Notes: generated by a model not told the origin, from the letters alone. A stretch of 64,000 bases of DNA from Acidimicrobiales bacterium (GCA_028823445.1 JAPKBH010000003.1:54857-118856); one strand, 5' to 3'. Shown: positions 16,736 through 26,115, counted from the stretch's first letter. Translations and numbers: made by a program.

Positions 16736-17112
16736 TGGCCACCCTTCGAGATGTTATGTCAGGCAACGTGGTCACCCTGGCTTCGGATTCCACCATGTGT
16801 GACGCCGCTCAAGTCATGGTGCGTGGAGGGTTCGGGTCGGTAGTGGTTATGCAGGGCCGCATGCTGGTAGGTATTTTGACCGAACGTGACGTGCTGCGAT
16901 CGGCCGCCGAAGAAACTGATTTGCGGGCCGCGGCGGTTGAGAAATGGATGACCCCTGACCCCGATACGGCCAGCCCAGATTTAGACACTGAGGAAGCAGC
17001 AGGGCTCATGCTGTCTCGAGGCTTCCGGCACCTTCCAATAATAGAAAACGGTGAGTTGGTGGGCATGGTGAGTTTGCGTGATGTTTTGAGTGCCCGTATT
17101 GGGCAGCGTTAG
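16735..17112 (+). CDS. Two-CBS-domain protein
   Basis: A stand-alone pair of CBS domains in 125 residues. The first spans about residues 5-60 (VMSGNVVTLASDSTMCDAAQVM ends its start; GILTERDVLR closes it). The second spans about 68-125 (WMTPDPDTASPDLDTEEA, then LVGMVSLRDVL). Such proteins bind adenine nucleotides and act as energy or redox sensors for a partner, here unknown. It is coupled to the small gene upstream and sits 22 bases before plsC. The family is certain; the role is inference. Confidence 0.93.
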   Translation: MATLRDVMSGNVVTLASDSTMCDAAQVMVRGGFGSVVVMQGRMLVGILTERDVLRSAAEETDLRAAAVEKWMTPDPDTASPDLDTEEAAGLMLSRGFRHLPIIENGELVGMVSLRDVLSARIGQR

Positions 17113-17134
17113 CTTTTCTCAATAAAGTTTCTTT

Positions 17135-17815
17135 ATGGCTACCGACCTTCAGGAGCGAGCCCGGCGAACCAGCGCAGCATGGACGGCGGACCCTTTTTAC
17201 GCTTTGGTGCGCACATTGATCCGGTTTGTTCTGTGGCCGTTCTTTCGGGTGAAAGCTTCGGGCCAACAAAATATTCCCGTGGGAGGGCCGGTTATTTTGG
17301 CCCCGGTGCATCGGTCAAACCTTGACTCATTGTTGATGTCGCCTCTGACCAAACGGCCGATTCGCGCCTTAGCAAAAGAGAGCCTTTTTAAAATTCTCCC
17401 CTTGGGTTGGGCCTTGGCTTCCTTGGGGGCTTTCCCGGTGCGGCGTGGCGGTGCTGATCGAGAATCTATGCGGGTAGCGCGGGAACTTTTAAAAGAAGAC
17501 AACATGGTGTTGGTGTTCCCCGAAGGCACCCGTCACCAGGGCAGCCAAATTGCTGAACTTTTTGACGGCACGGCTTACTTGGCTGCTAAGTCTGGTGCTC
17601 AAGTAGTGCCAGTAGGCATTGCCGGCACTGAAGAAGCCATGCCTTCGGGTTCGCGTTTTCCTCGCCCAAAACGGGTGCGGGTAGTAGTTGGTGCCCCCTT
17701 GGATCCGCCTGAACCGAAAGCGCCGCGCAGTGCGTTGGCGGCTTGGACTGAGGCCTTAACGTTTAGTTTGCAACGAGTGCAAGATGAGGCTCAGGAAGTT
17801 AATCGTTCAAGCTGA
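17135..17815 (+). CDS. 1-acylglycerol-3-phosphate acyltransferase (PlsC family)
   Basis: Membrane-associated acyltransferase that adds the second acyl chain to lysophosphatidic acid in phospholipid synthesis. The catalytic HX4D motif is VHRSNLDSLLM (His59, Asp64). The substrate-binding block VFPEGTRHQGSQ follows near residue 130, and PVGIAGTEEAMPSG is typical of the family. At 226 residues it is of normal size, with a hydrophobic N-terminal stretch near residues 22-38. It overlaps the convergent amidotransferase gene by nine bases at the 3' end. Confidence 0.92.
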   Translation: MATDLQERARRTSAAWTADPFYALVRTLIRFVLWPFFRVKASGQQNIPVGGPVILAPVHRSNLDSLLMSPLTKRPIRALAKESLFKILPLGWALASLGAFPVRRGGADRESMRVARELLKEDNMVLVFPEGTRHQGSQIAELFDGTAYLAAKSGAQVVPVGIAGTEEAMPSGSRFPRPKRVRVVVGAPLDPPEPKAPRSALAAWTEALTFSLQRVQDEAQEVNRSS

Positions 17816-18520
17816 TCGGGTCAAAAAGGTTCGTATCCACGACCCGATGACTGACCGGTCGGAGTTTTTCGCCAACGACTTAGCCGCTTGAACCCGGGTG
17901 GTTTCATCGAAAAGATGGCCCCATTCTTCATGGAGTTGGTGGGTGAAACCAGCGGAGAATTCTGGGTGGGGTTGCATGCTCAGGAAATGATTGTCTATGG
18001 CCATCATGGCAAACGGGCTGTGGTCAGCCTCGGCGATTGTTCTGCCGCCTGTAGGAAGTTGGGTTACTTCGTCGGTGTGGCAAAAAGAGATAATTGGTGC
18101 CTCGTGAAGAGGGTCCATCCACCATTCGGTGGCTTTTATTTCGGCGGGGAGCAGGCCGACGCCCCAATGGGCACGGCGGCTTACTTGGCCACCGAGGGCG
18201 TGGGCTATGGCTTGATGACCGAAGCAAACCCCGACGGTTGGTGCTTGTGCTGCATTGAGGTCTTCAATGAAGCGAAAAAGGCCGGCCATCCAGGGCTCTG
18301 GTTCGGTGATTGAAGAACGAGACCCACCGATGATCCACCCTTGTTGCTGGTCAGGGCTAGCGGGGAGTTGCCCGGCCGTCACATCGTAAACAGTGATCTC
18401 GGGCACAAAGTTTTCTGTGGTTAACAATGCGGTAAAGAGTTCTTGGTAACCACCAAAGTTTTGGTACAGCGCACCATCAAACTCATCGTTGCGAAGGAGG
18501 CCGATGCGCAGAGAAGACAT
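17807..18520 (-). CDS. Class I glutamine amidotransferase-like protein
   Basis: GATase1 domain in a stand-alone 237-residue protein of the GMP-synthase-glutaminase-like type. The catalytic Cys99 sits in VGVCFGHQAIAHALGG, and the His/Glu pair in MQPHPEF near residue 190. WIIGGSRSSI supplies the oxyanion strand. No synthetase domain is attached, as in the YbaE/GuaA-like stand-alone family that may act on gamma-glutamyl compounds. The substrate is unknown. It ends inside the 3' end of plsC and starts divergent from the EamA transporter gene. Confidence 0.9.
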   Translation of the reverse strand: MSSLRIGLLRNDEFDGALYQNFGGYQELFTALLTTENFVPEITVYDVTAGQLPASPDQQQGWIIGGSRSSITEPEPWMAGLFRFIEDLNAAQAPTVGVCFGHQAIAHALGGQVSRRAHWGVGLLPAEIKATEWWMDPLHEAPIISFCHTDEVTQLPTGGRTIAEADHSPFAMMAIDNHFLSMQPHPEFSAGFTHQLHEEWGHLFDETTRVQAAKSLAKNSDRSVIGSWIRTFLTRSA

Positions 18521-18593
18521 AGAGAGAATCTTAGGCCCAAGGTTTCTGAAGGCGGGTAGTCAGGTACTGGGTTCTTCGTGGCAGGGTAAGGGG

Positions 18594-19463
18594 ATGGAAC
18601 GGCAGGTAACGATTGGGCGGACGGCTGCCGTGGTGTCGGTAATGATGCTGGCCACCGGCCCGAGCATTGTAAAGATTTCTGAACTGCCCGAAATGACGTT
18701 TATTTTTTGGCGCTTGGGGGCTGCTGCCTTGGGTTATGCCGTGGCTTTGCGGCTCAGCGGAAAAAGGTTTAGTTGGGAGGCCTGGCGCCGTTCGCTTCTC
18801 GGCGGATTAGTCTTTGGCGTCAACTTGGTATTTTTTGTTTTGGGTATGCGTCGGACTAGTGCCGCCAATGCTGTGATGATCGGGGCGCTGCAGCCGGTGG
18901 TTTTGATTGGTGTCGCCGGGCCTTTTTTTGGTGAGCGGCCACGTCGTACAATCTACTTTTGGTCGTTGCTGGCCATGGGTGGGGTGGCATTGTCGATGGT
19001 TGCCTCAGGTTCTGAAGGGGTAGCGAGTCGGCAAGGTGACTTGCTGGCCTTCGCCGGGATGCTTTTGTTTAGTGCCTATTTTGTGGTCTCAAAAAAGGCT
19101 CGTCAAGAACTGGACTCCATGACCTATCAACTTGGTTTGACTTTGACTGCGGTGTTGGTAGTTGTTCCTTTTGCGGTGTTTATGGGTCAAAGTTTGGCCC
19201 CTCCGGGGGGCGCTGATTGGTGGCCGGTGCTTTTGATGGCGGCCATTCCGGGGACCGGCCATTGGCTAACTAATTACGCCCACGGCCAGGTCAGCTTGGT
19301 GGCTATGAGCCTGATCAATTTGCTTTTTACGGTGGTGGCCCCGCTGTACGCCTGGGTTTTGGTGGGTGAAACCGTTGGTGGGTGGCAAGCGGCCGGTATG
19401 GGTTTGGTGCTCGTCGCTTTAACCATGGTGGTTTCTCGCCCTATTGAGGCGGTCTCTCGATGA
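18594..19463 (+). CDS. EamA/DMT-family transporter
   Basis: Membrane protein with about ten transmembrane helices, in two EamA repeats (roughly residues 10-135 and 150-285). This is the drug/metabolite transporter fold. The second-repeat block LLNLLFTVVAPLYAWVLVGE-like end is clear. Substrates of this group are amino acids or other metabolites and cannot be named here. I chose ATG 18594, with AGGG eight bases upstream. An in-frame ATG at 18489 would add 35 polar residues and run back over the start of the divergent amidotransferase gene. Its stop overlaps the start of the RarD gene (ATGA). Confidence 0.88.
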   Translation: MERQVTIGRTAAVVSVMMLATGPSIVKISELPEMTFIFWRLGAAALGYAVALRLSGKRFSWEAWRRSLLGGLVFGVNLVFFVLGMRRTSAANAVMIGALQPVVLIGVAGPFFGERPRRTIYFWSLLAMGGVALSMVASGSEGVASRQGDLLAFAGMLLFSAYFVVSKKARQELDSMTYQLGLTLTAVLVVVPFAVFMGQSLAPPGGADWWPVLLMAAIPGTGHWLTNYAHGQVSLVAMSLINLLFTVVAPLYAWVLVGETVGGWQAAGMGLVLVALTMVVSRPIEAVSR

Positions 19464-20341
19464 ACCGGGGCATCGCTATGGGCATGACGGCTTATTTGTT
19501 TTGGGGGTTTATCCCGGTTTTTTGGAAGCAACTTTCTCACCTGTCGTCGATGGACGTCACCGGTTACCGCATGGTGTGGACGTTTCTTTTATTGGCGTTC
19601 ATTCAGGTGGCCCGGCGCTCTTGGGGCGACCTTCGTCAAATGCTGAGCGATAGACGACAGCGCAGGTTGCAACTTACGGCGGCTGCTTTGCTGTCGGGTA
19701 ATTGGTTAATTTTTGTGTGGGCCATTGCTAACGACCGGGTGGTGGAAGCCAGTTTGGGTTATTTCATGAACCCACTGGTCAACGTGTTGTTAGGGGCTTT
19801 GTTTTTAGGGGAAACTTTTCGCCGAGTACAAAAAATTTCTATTGGGACTGCTTTTATTGGAGTGCTTTGGCTGACCGTAGCGGTGGGGGCCATACCGGTG
19901 GTATCGCTATCTCTGGCCTTCACCTTTGCTTTTTACGGCTTGGTGAAAAAAATGTCGGGTCGCCCAGCTCTGGACACACTGACTCTCGAAACCATGTTTA
20001 TGGCGGTACCGGCATTGGGTTTTTTGGTGTGGCGTGCCGCAACCGGTCATGGGGTGATTGGAGTTTCTGTGCCCAGAGACAGTGCTTTGTTGATGGCCAC
20101 CGCCGTGGTTACTGCGGGCCCGTTGTTGCTTTTTTCGGGAGCCGCCAAGCGAGTGACTTTAGCAACGCTCGGGATGATGCAGTATTCTGCCCCCACTACT
20201 CAGTTATTTCTGGGGGTATTAGTTTATGGCGAAACCATTAACGGGGGGCAACTGGTTGGTTACCTCGTGGTATGGGTGGCGGTTATTTTGTTCGCTGCCG
20301 ACACCGTGATGGTGATGCGTCAGAAGCGTTTAAGCGTTTAA
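19460..20341 (+). CDS. rarD: RarD-type EamA transporter
   Basis: RarD subfamily of the EamA transporters, 293 residues with about ten membrane helices. The family opening is plain: GMTAYLFWGFIPVFWKQL, then a YRMVW block and ISIGTAFIGVLWLT. ANDRVVEASLGYFMNPL and the late MMQYSAPTTQLFLGVLVYGE are typical RarD segments. RarD proteins are annotated from chloramphenicol resistance in Pseudomonas, but the true substrate is uncertain. It is translationally coupled to the preceding EamA gene, so the two transporters may act on related compounds or form a heteromer. The 3' end overlaps the convergent flavodoxin gene by 12 bases. Confidence 0.93.
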   Translation: MNRGIAMGMTAYLFWGFIPVFWKQLSHLSSMDVTGYRMVWTFLLLAFIQVARRSWGDLRQMLSDRRQRRLQLTAAALLSGNWLIFVWAIANDRVVEASLGYFMNPLVNVLLGALFLGETFRRVQKISIGTAFIGVLWLTVAVGAIPVVSLSLAFTFAFYGLVKKMSGRPALDTLTLETMFMAVPALGFLVWRAATGHGVIGVSVPRDSALLMATAVVTAGPLLLFSGAAKRVTLATLGMMQYSAPTTQLFLGVLVYGETINGGQLVGYLVVWVAVILFAADTVMVMRQKRLSV

Positions 20342-20752
20342 AGCAGCGAGGGTTTCGTCAACAAAAGATGGGGCTTCGGTTTCTAAATTGCGACGGTTAA
20401 GCGAACGGGCAGCAATGACCTCACCGCCATGTTCTTCCAGCAAGGCAGAGAACTTGTCGGCGGCCTTGCCGGGGTTGACGGCATGGGTCATAAAGGCAGC
20501 AACTTTTTTGTTCCAGAGTTTCGGGATGCTTTGCACCTTGCTGGGTTCTCCTGGCCGGTGGCCGAAGAGGATCAATCCATCTACCCAGGTGCCGACGAAA
20601 ACCAGGTCAGCGGCCGCTAACTCAGTGAAATCAATGTTGGTTACGGGCCGCACGGCTACGGTGGCTCCGGTCGCTTTGGCGGCTCCTCCGAGGAGTTCGG
20701 CAGCTCGTTTGGTGTTGCCAGTTCGGCTTTGGTGGATGATGACGATGTTCAT
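20330..20752 (-). CDS. Flavodoxin-family protein
   Basis: Flavodoxin-like fold of 140 residues. The FMN phosphate loop is HQSRTGNTKRAAELL at the N-terminus. The second strand-loop LVFVGTWVDGLILFG occupies the place of the isoalloxazine-binding loop, and VAAFMTHAVNPG follows. It may be an electron carrier or a small quinone/iron reductase; no motif decides this. It is the last gene of a minus-strand run with a gamma-glutamylcyclotransferase-like gene 31 bases upstream. Confidence 0.87.
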   Translation of the reverse strand: MNIVIIHQSRTGNTKRAAELLGGAAKATGATVAVRPVTNIDFTELAAADLVFVGTWVDGLILFGHRPGEPSKVQSIPKLWNKKVAAFMTHAVNPGKAADKFSALLEEHGGEVIAARSLNRRNLETEAPSFVDETLAALNA

Positions 20753-20783
20753 GATTTTAGTGTGCCTTTTATGGCGACAGATT

Positions 20784-21383
20784 TCACCTTGGGGTGCGAT
20801 CTAAAGCATTGAGGTGTTGGTTGATTTCGGCAGGGGTGCAACCCATTTCGCTCATTCCGGTCGCTAACACGGCTCTATAAGTCGGCCCGGGCGACCCAGG
20901 ATCCGGCGGGTTGGTTGACCCCAGCGTTACCGCTGGTACACCGTCGAGGTCCTCGAGGCTAATCAGCAGGTCTATCCACCCTTCTAAGGTGGTTACCGCT
21001 TGGCCAACCGATGGAAAGGTATCTGGTAGGTGAACCATGTTGGTTTCTTGTTGGTTTTCTTGAGCCACCACGTCAGCCAACTGGCCGCGAGTGATACGCC
21101 ACGCACGCCCTAACGGAGCAAACTCTTGTGGCTCTAAGGATTGATGCGGGCACCAAGCTACCCCGCCGCCCCAGCGCTGACTATGCCCCCCAAACCGTAC
21201 GGGGTGAGGCACAGTAACCATTTGGTCGGCGCTGGGGGGTGCGGGGTCGGCGGCTCCTCGATGGAAGCCCCAGAGGGCGTCTTGGTCGGCGCCTCGCAGG
21301 TAAGCCAGCATGCGTTCGGCACAAAGGTTAGACCCGTAAGCCACGTACCAAACGGGCTGGTCAGGGTAAGCGATGTTTGGCAA
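20784..21383 (-). CDS. Gamma-glutamylcyclotransferase-like protein
   Basis: The N-terminal WYVAYGSNLCAERMLAYLRG holds the YGSNL substrate-binding motif of the GGCT-like fold. Such enzymes cleave gamma-glutamyl groups to 5-oxoproline. The catalytic Glu of classical enzymes is not obvious; the later part (residues 60-199) is divergent. The best start is TTG 21383, only two bases after the surE stop. A GTG 13 codons later would cut just before YGSNL. Position after surE suggests co-transcription. Confidence 0.75.
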   Translation of the reverse strand: MPNIAYPDQPVWYVAYGSNLCAERMLAYLRGADQDALWGFHRGAADPAPPSADQMVTVPHPVRFGGHSQRWGGGVAWCPHQSLEPQEFAPLGRAWRITRGQLADVVAQENQQETNMVHLPDTFPSVGQAVTTLEGWIDLLISLEDLDGVPAVTLGSTNPPDPGSPGPTYRAVLATGMSEMGCTPAEINQHLNALDRTPR

Positions 21384-21385
21384 AG

Positions 21386-22207
21386 TTAAGAAAAAAGTTG
21401 TTCAAGGGCGGCGGCCGCTGGGTCGTCGCTGGGTGGCGGTTCGGTGCGGATGCCCCCCAGCCAGGTCAAACTGACGTACCCGTTCATTACCGCTCCACCG
21501 TCGGTTTCGGGAGGCAGGGGGGTGGGTTCGCCCCAGTTCATATCAACGCCGTAACTGCCGGCATGACCGGGTTTGGGGACCATGGTGGCTTGGGCCAGCG
21601 CCCGCATAGGGGCAAAACCAACGGTGGTGTGGCGCCAACCGGCCATTTCTTCAACCGGCAGGTTAGGCACGTTGACGTTGAGCACCGAGGCTTTGTTGGG
21701 TGGGTTGGCGATTACCCCGGCGGTGACGGTGCGGGCCACCTCGGCGGCCGATGACCAGATTTGTTGGTCCAGCACGTCGCTGGCTGCTTGGCCTTCTACA
21801 CCCCAGTCGGTTACCGCTTGGCTTATGGCAATGCCGGTGGTGCCCCCGTTGCGTGCGGTGAGGGCCGCTCCCACGGTGCCCGAATGGTAGACCGACCGAC
21901 CCACGTTGGTGCCCGGGTTTATACCCGCCACCACCAGATCAAAGGGGTCGCCAAAGAGGCCCAAGCGGGCATAAATAATGCAAAGCCCCGGCGGGCCACT
22001 GACCGACCATGAGGTATCGATGCCTGCTACCCGTGCTTCATGTACCTCGGGTCGGATGAGGTGTACCGCTCCGAGGGCGGCTCCGGCTCCGGAGTATTCT
22101 TGATCGGGGGCGACCACGGTTACTTCACCAAGATCAGTGAGCGATCGGGCCAGTTCGTGGAGGCCTAAAGAGTCAATGCCGTCGTCATTGGTTACCAAAA
22201 TGCGCAT
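21386..22207 (-). CDS. surE: 5'/3'-nucleotidase SurE
   Basis: Metal-dependent nucleoside monophosphate phosphatase of stationary-phase survival. The metal-binding opening is MRILVTNDDGIDSLGL, with Asp8 and Asp9. EYSGAGAAL supplies the conserved Ser, and the GINPGTNVGRSVYHSGTVGA block with its Asn is intact. At 273 residues it has the usual length. It lies between an ABC-F gene (37 bases upstream) and the GGCT-like gene (two bases downstream) on the same strand. Confidence 0.95.
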   Translation of the reverse strand: MRILVTNDDGIDSLGLHELARSLTDLGEVTVVAPDQEYSGAGAALGAVHLIRPEVHEARVAGIDTSWSVSGPPGLCIIYARLGLFGDPFDLVVAGINPGTNVGRSVYHSGTVGAALTARNGGTTGIAISQAVTDWGVEGQAASDVLDQQIWSSAAEVARTVTAGVIANPPNKASVLNVNVPNLPVEEMAGWRHTTVGFAPMRALAQATMVPKPGHAGSYGVDMNWGEPTPLPPETDGGAVMNGYVSLTWLGGIRTEPPPSDDPAAAALEQLFS

Positions 22208-22244
22208 AGCTTGACGGTAGTCGCCAGCAACAGGCGCTGACGGA

Positions 22245-24152
22245 TCAGAGGCTGGCTAATTCTGTGCTGAGTCGTTCCCACTCGGCCATTAGACGGGCCG
22301 CTTCGTCTTTTGCGGTGTCGTGTTCGGCTACTGCGATTGCTGCTTTTTCGGGGTCTTGGTAGAGGTTGGGGTCGGCCAAAACTTCTTGGGTGGTTAACAC
22401 GTGGGCTTCGGCGGTTTCCCAGTCTTGTTCGGCTCGTTTAAGGCGGCGCTGAAGTTTGGTGGTCGGATTTTTTTGATGGTTCTTTTTGGGTTCTTTGGTT
22501 TTGGGTTTTTGCGCTGCTTGGCGGGCTTTGGGGTCGCTAGAGAGGGTGGCGCTTTGGGCGGGGTAAAGCACCCGTTCGGGTACCCCTTCGTGCCAGGTGG
22601 CGTGGCCGTCGCGTATTTCAACCAGTGAGTCGGCGACCGAACGAATGAGGTGCCGGTCGTGAGTAATAAGTATCACGCTGCCGGGGTAAGCATGGAGGGC
22701 GTCTTCGAGTACGTCGCAACTGGGGAGGTCAAGATGGTTGGTGGGCTCATCCAAAATAAGCAAGTTGACCGGTATGGCCAGGGCTTTCGCTAAAGCTAAG
22801 CGGGTTTGCTCGCCCCCCGAAAGGTCGCCTACTCGGCGGTCTACGGCATCACCACGAAAACCGAAGGAAGCCAGATAGGTACGTGGGTTACGCCCATCGG
22901 CATCTACGGTGGGGATAGTTTTGAACTCTTCAATCACCGTGCGCCGGGGGTCAAGCACTTCGGCTTGAAGTTGGTCGAAACTGGAGATGTCTACGTTGCT
23001 GCCGATGGTTACTTCGCCCTCAAGGGGGGCAAGTTTTTTGGTGATGAGTTTAACCAAGGTAGTTTTTCCGGCTCCGTTGGGGCCTACTAAGGCCACGGTG
23101 CGACCTCGTTCAACTGAAAAACTAACGTCGCGGAGGATGATGTCGTCGTCGTAGCTCGCGGTGACGTCTTTTAGTTGAGTTACCAAGCGTGAAGAGCGTC
23201 GGGGAGCGGGAAATCCAAAACGGGTGGCTGCCGCTTCTGGCTCGTCTACTGCCAATCGGTCGAGTTTGTCGAGGGATTTGACGCGGCTTTGCACCTGACG
23301 GGCTTTGGTGGCTTTGTAGCGAAAGCGTTCAATAAAGCGTTCAGTTTGGGCAATTTTTTTCGACTGTTGTGCGGCGGCCGCTCGTTGGGCCATGAGAAGT
23401 TCTTCGCGGGCCAGAACAAAGTCGGCAAACCCGCCAACGTATTCGGTGACTCTTCCGCCGGCTAGTTCAATTATCCGGTTGGCGACTACGTCGATGAAGT
23501 CACGGTCGTGGCTAACAAAAAGTAGCCCACTGTGCCAGTCGGCAAGGTGTTGTTCGAGCCAAGAAACCGAGTCGATGTCTAAGTGGTTGGTGGGTTCGTC
23601 CATGACCAACAGGTCGGGGGCAGAAAGCAAGAGGCGGGCTAAAGCCACTCGCATGCGCCACCCGCCTGACATCTCGTCCATGGGGCGGTCGTGGTCGCCG
23701 GGGTCGAACCCGAGGCCGGAGAGTATGCGGTGAGCGTCGGCTTCTACGGCATAACCGCCCAGTTGTTCAAAGCGAGATTGGGCTTCGCCGAAAGCATCAA
23801 GAGCTCGGGTTTGTTCTTCGCCTGAAGTGGTAGCTAAGAGTTGGCCGAGGCGTTCAATTTCGCCCGCCAGGTGAGTGACTTGCTCAGCCCCCAACATGAC
23901 TTGTTGAAAAACTGAGCGCCCGGTTTCTACGGGAAGTTCTTGGGGCAGGTACCCAATACGCAGGTCTTTGGGGCGATGTACCTTGCCATGGTCGGGCTCT
24001 TGGAGGCCTACGAGGACTTCCAACAAGGTGGTTTTTCCGGTGCCGTTTCCGCCAATGAGGGCGGTGCGGCGCCCGGGGCCGAGTTGCAGGGCTGCATTGG
24101 TGAACAGGGTACGAGGCCCGAAGGAGCGGGATAATCCCGTGGCGGTCAACAT
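22245..24152 (-). CDS. ABC-F family ATPase (ribosome-associated)
   Basis: Soluble protein with two ABC domains and no membrane segment, of the EttA/Uup/ABC-F family that acts on the ribosomal E site. Domain 1 has Walker [15 protein letters not shown], signature [17 protein letters not shown] and [13 protein letters not shown]. Domain 2 has [31 protein letters not shown] and [13 protein letters not shown]. The linker between (about residues 250-320) is the charged arm characteristic of ABC-F. A Lys/Glu-rich coiled-coil tail from about 535 to 635 resembles the Uup C-terminal domain. Start ATG 24152 lies nine bases after the fabH stop. Subfamily cannot be fixed without alignment. Confidence 0.94.
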   Translation of the reverse strand: MLTATGLSRSFGPRTLFTNAALQLGPGRRTALIGGNGTGKTTLLEVLVGLQEPDHGKVHRPKDLRIGYLPQELPVETGRSVFQQVMLGAEQVTHLAGEIERLGQLLATTSGEEQTRALDAFGEAQSRFEQLGGYAVEADAHRILSGLGFDPGDHDRPMDEMSGGWRMRVALARLLLSAPDLLVMDEPTNHLDIDSVSWLEQHLADWHSGLLFVSHDRDFIDVVANRIIELAGGRVTEYVGGFADFVLAREELLMAQRAAAAQQSKKIAQTERFIERFRYKATKARQVQSRVKSLDKLDRLAVDEPEAAATRFGFPAPRRSSRLVTQLKDVTASYDDDIILRDVSFSVERGRTVALVGPNGAGKTTLVKLITKKLAPLEGEVTIGSNVDISSFDQLQAEVLDPRRTVIEEFKTIPTVDADGRNPRTYLASFGFRGDAVDRRVGDLSGGEQTRLALAKALAIPVNLLILDEPTNHLDLPSCDVLEDALHAYPGSVILITHDRHLIRSVADSLVEIRDGHATWHEGVPERVLYPAQSATLSSDPKARQAAQKPKTKEPKKNHQKNPTTKLQRRLKRAEQDWETAEAHVLTTQEVLADPNLYQDPEKAAIAVAEHDTAKDEAARLMAEWERLSTELASL

Positions 24153-24161
24153 GGTGTTGGC

Positions 24162-25097
24162 TCAGTTCTGGGGTGGGTCCCACCGCACTACGGCGGCGGC
24201 GGAAGACATACCGGCACCAAAACCAACCATCAAGATGAGGTCTCCGGTGTTTACCCGGTTTTGGTTAAGGGCGTCTACGAGGGCGAGGGGGATGGAGGCA
24301 GCTGAAGTGTTACCGGTGTGTTCAAGCACCATGGCTGCTTTTTCGAAAGGGATACCGAGACGTTTTAGTGAGGTTTCGATGATACGTACGTTGGCTTGGT
24401 GGGGGATAACCAGGGTGATGTCTTCGGCGTTGACCCCGGCTCGCTCCATGGCGTTCAGTGATGCGCTTTCCATGGCCAATACTGCTTTGCGAAAGACCTC
24501 TTTGCCGAGCATGACGATTTTGTCGCCGTGATCGCAATACAACAAGTCGGCGGCATCGCCGTTAGACATTAAGTCCCACCCCAGCAGGGAGGGTTGGTCG
24601 GCGCTGCGCTCAAGCACTATGGCCCCGGCTCCATCACCAAAAATAATGCAGGTGCCGCGGTCTTCCCAGTTGACCACGGGGCTTAGTGCGTCGCTGCCAA
24701 TAAGTAGCACACGTTCAAGGCCCCCTTCGATGAACTGCATGGCGGTTACTAAACCGTAAACAAATCCTGAGCAGGCGGCGTTGAGGTCAAAAGCGCCGCA
24801 GGTTAGCCCCAGGTTGTCTTGAATCACTGATGCGCTGGCCGGCATTTGCTGGTCGGGCGTGGTGGTGGCCAGTATCAGAAGGTCTATTTGGTCGGCGGTT
24901 ACCCCGGCCATAGCCATGGCGTCGGCGGCGGCTCGGGTAGACATTTCGGTGACTTTGCCCCCAATATGGCGGGTTTTTATGCCGGTACGGGCGGTAATCC
25001 ATTCATCCGAGGTATCTACCATGCTCGCCAGTTCGTCGTTGGTCAGCACTTGTTCGGGGAGATTGCTGGCCCAGCCAGTTATGCGTCCATGTGCCAT
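24162..25097 (-). CDS. fabH: 3-oxoacyl-ACP synthase III
   Basis: KAS III, which condenses acetyl- or branched acyl-CoA with malonyl-ACP to begin fatty acid synthesis. The catalytic triad is visible: Cys109 in DLNAACSGFVYGL, His in VIPHQANVRI and Asn in EHTGNTSAASI. The opening blocks VLTNDELASMVDTSDEWI and ARTGIKTRHI are typical. At 311 residues it is slightly short but complete. It stands alone with no other fab gene in the window. ATG 25097 is divergent from the CysQ-like gene 68 bases away. Confidence 0.95.
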   Translation of the reverse strand: MAHGRITGWASNLPEQVLTNDELASMVDTSDEWITARTGIKTRHIGGKVTEMSTRAAADAMAMAGVTADQIDLLILATTTPDQQMPASASVIQDNLGLTCGAFDLNAACSGFVYGLVTAMQFIEGGLERVLLIGSDALSPVVNWEDRGTCIIFGDGAGAIVLERSADQPSLLGWDLMSNGDAADLLYCDHGDKIVMLGKEVFRKAVLAMESASLNAMERAGVNAEDITLVIPHQANVRIIETSLKRLGIPFEKAAMVLEHTGNTSAASIPLALVDALNQNRVNTGDLILMVGFGAGMSSAAAVVRWDPPQN

Positions 25098-25165
25098 TAA
25101 AAGTTCCTCAGATGTTGTTGGTCAATACGCTACCGGAGTGCGAGGACCGCTAGGGTCGCTTTCCC

Positions 25166-25903
25166 ATGGATGATCACGAAGTAGCCGGTTTGTTGGCTCG
25201 AGAAACCGGCAAACTGTTGGTGAAAACTCGAGAAGATGCGGAGGCCGCGGGGCATTCCAGCCGTAAAATCCAGGCCTTGGGTGACCGGGTGGCTCACGAG
25301 TTTCTTTTAGAGCGGCTTGATGCTTTGCGCCCCGGTGATGCGGTGCTTTCCGAGGAGGGAGCCGATGATGGGTTGCGCCTAGGGGCGGAACGCACGTGGA
25401 TTATTGACCCGTTGGACGGCACTCACGATTATGGTCTTCCCGGGAGCAGCGAATGGGCGGTGCATGTGGCTCTGGTGATAGATGGTTCAGCGGCCGCGGC
25501 CGCAGTGTCTTTGCCGGTAGATAACCAAGTTTTTGGCACGTTTCAAAGCCCTTTAGGGAGGCCTTCGTTGCGCCAACAACCGGTGGTGATCACCAGCCGT
25601 AGTCAGTGGGGCGAAGCCGAAGAGGTGGCGCGGGCCATTGGCGGGGTGGTACGGGCGTGCGGATCGGCGGGGTATAAAGCCATGGCGGTGGTGTCAGGGT
25701 TGGTGGACGTTTATGTGCACCCCAGCGGCCTCTACGAGTGGGACGCTTGTGCGCCGGCGGCGGTGGCGCAAGCCGCTGGTTTGTCGGTATCGGGAGTTGA
25801 TGGTTTGCCGTTGCGTTTTAATAAAGCTCGCCCGGTGGTGGCCGGGTTGTTGATCAGCCGACCAGAGTTCACGGAAAAGGCACGTCAAGCATTGACCTGG
25901 TAG
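25166..25903 (+). CDS. Inositol monophosphatase/CysQ-family phosphatase
   Basis: Mg-dependent, lithium-sensitive-type phosphatase. Metal-site motifs are VLSEEGADD (Glu near 66), WIIDPLDGTHDYGL (near 80-90) and YEWDACAPAAVAQAAGL near 190. The THDY reading in place of the usual TxNF favours CysQ (3'-phosphoadenosine 5'-phosphate recycling) over inositol monophosphatase. At 245 residues it is of normal size. It ends 14 bases before the first stem of the cobalamin riboswitch. Transcripts from this gene might therefore run into the riboswitch, though no vitamin B12 role is implied. Confidence 0.87.
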   Translation: MDDHEVAGLLARETGKLLVKTREDAEAAGHSSRKIQALGDRVAHEFLLERLDALRPGDAVLSEEGADDGLRLGAERTWIIDPLDGTHDYGLPGSSEWAVHVALVIDGSAAAAAVSLPVDNQVFGTFQSPLGRPSLRQQPVVITSRSQWGEAEEVARAIGGVVRACGSAGYKAMAVVSGLVDVYVHPSGLYEWDACAPAAVAQAAGLSVSGVDGLPLRFNKARPVVAGLLISRPEFTEKARQALTW

Positions 25904-25917
25904 ATGGCCGCGTTTTG

Positions 25918-26032
25918 GTGGCCGGGCCGGTAGTCTGGCCCCACCTTGTGGCGAGGCGAAGCCGGTGAGATTCCGGCGCTGTCCCGCAACTGTATGTCCG
26001 ATTTTTTCGGATAAGCCAGACCGACCGGCCAC
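25918..26032 (+). promoter_or_regulatory. Cobalamin (adenosylcobalamin) riboswitch aptamer
   Basis: Core features of the cobalamin riboswitch are readable. GCCGGTGAGATTCCGGCGCT is followed directly by GTCCCGCAACTGT, then a local hairpin around 25997-26009 (tccg/cgga) and the B12-box-like AAGCCAGACCGACC. The closing stem P1 is perfect over eight pairs, 25918-25925 with 26025-26032 (gtggccgg/ccggccac). It stands before btuF, btuC and btuD, the genes expected under B12 repression. No clear promoter separates it from the end of the upstream gene, 14 bases away. Confidence 0.93.
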
Positions 26033-26077
26033 AGGTATCGACATCAACTCTCGAGGAAGAGTGGTCGTCGGCAGGTT

Positions 26078-26108
26078 TCCTGTCTGCGCCGTACCTCGAC
26101 AGACAGGA
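26078..26108 (+). promoter_or_regulatory. Ribosome-binding-site sequestering hairpin of the riboswitch
   Basis: A nine-pair perfect stem joins 26078-26086 (tcctgtctg) to 26100-26108 (cagacagga) with a 13-base loop. Its 3' arm contains AGGA of the btuF ribosome binding site (aggaga at 26105-26110, six bases before ATG 26116). A competing small hairpin, cagg-ttt-cctg at 26072-26082, uses part of the 5' arm and would free the site. There is no run of T after the stem, so control is most simply read as translational rather than by termination. Confidence 0.8.
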
Positions 26109-26115
26109 GAAAAAA

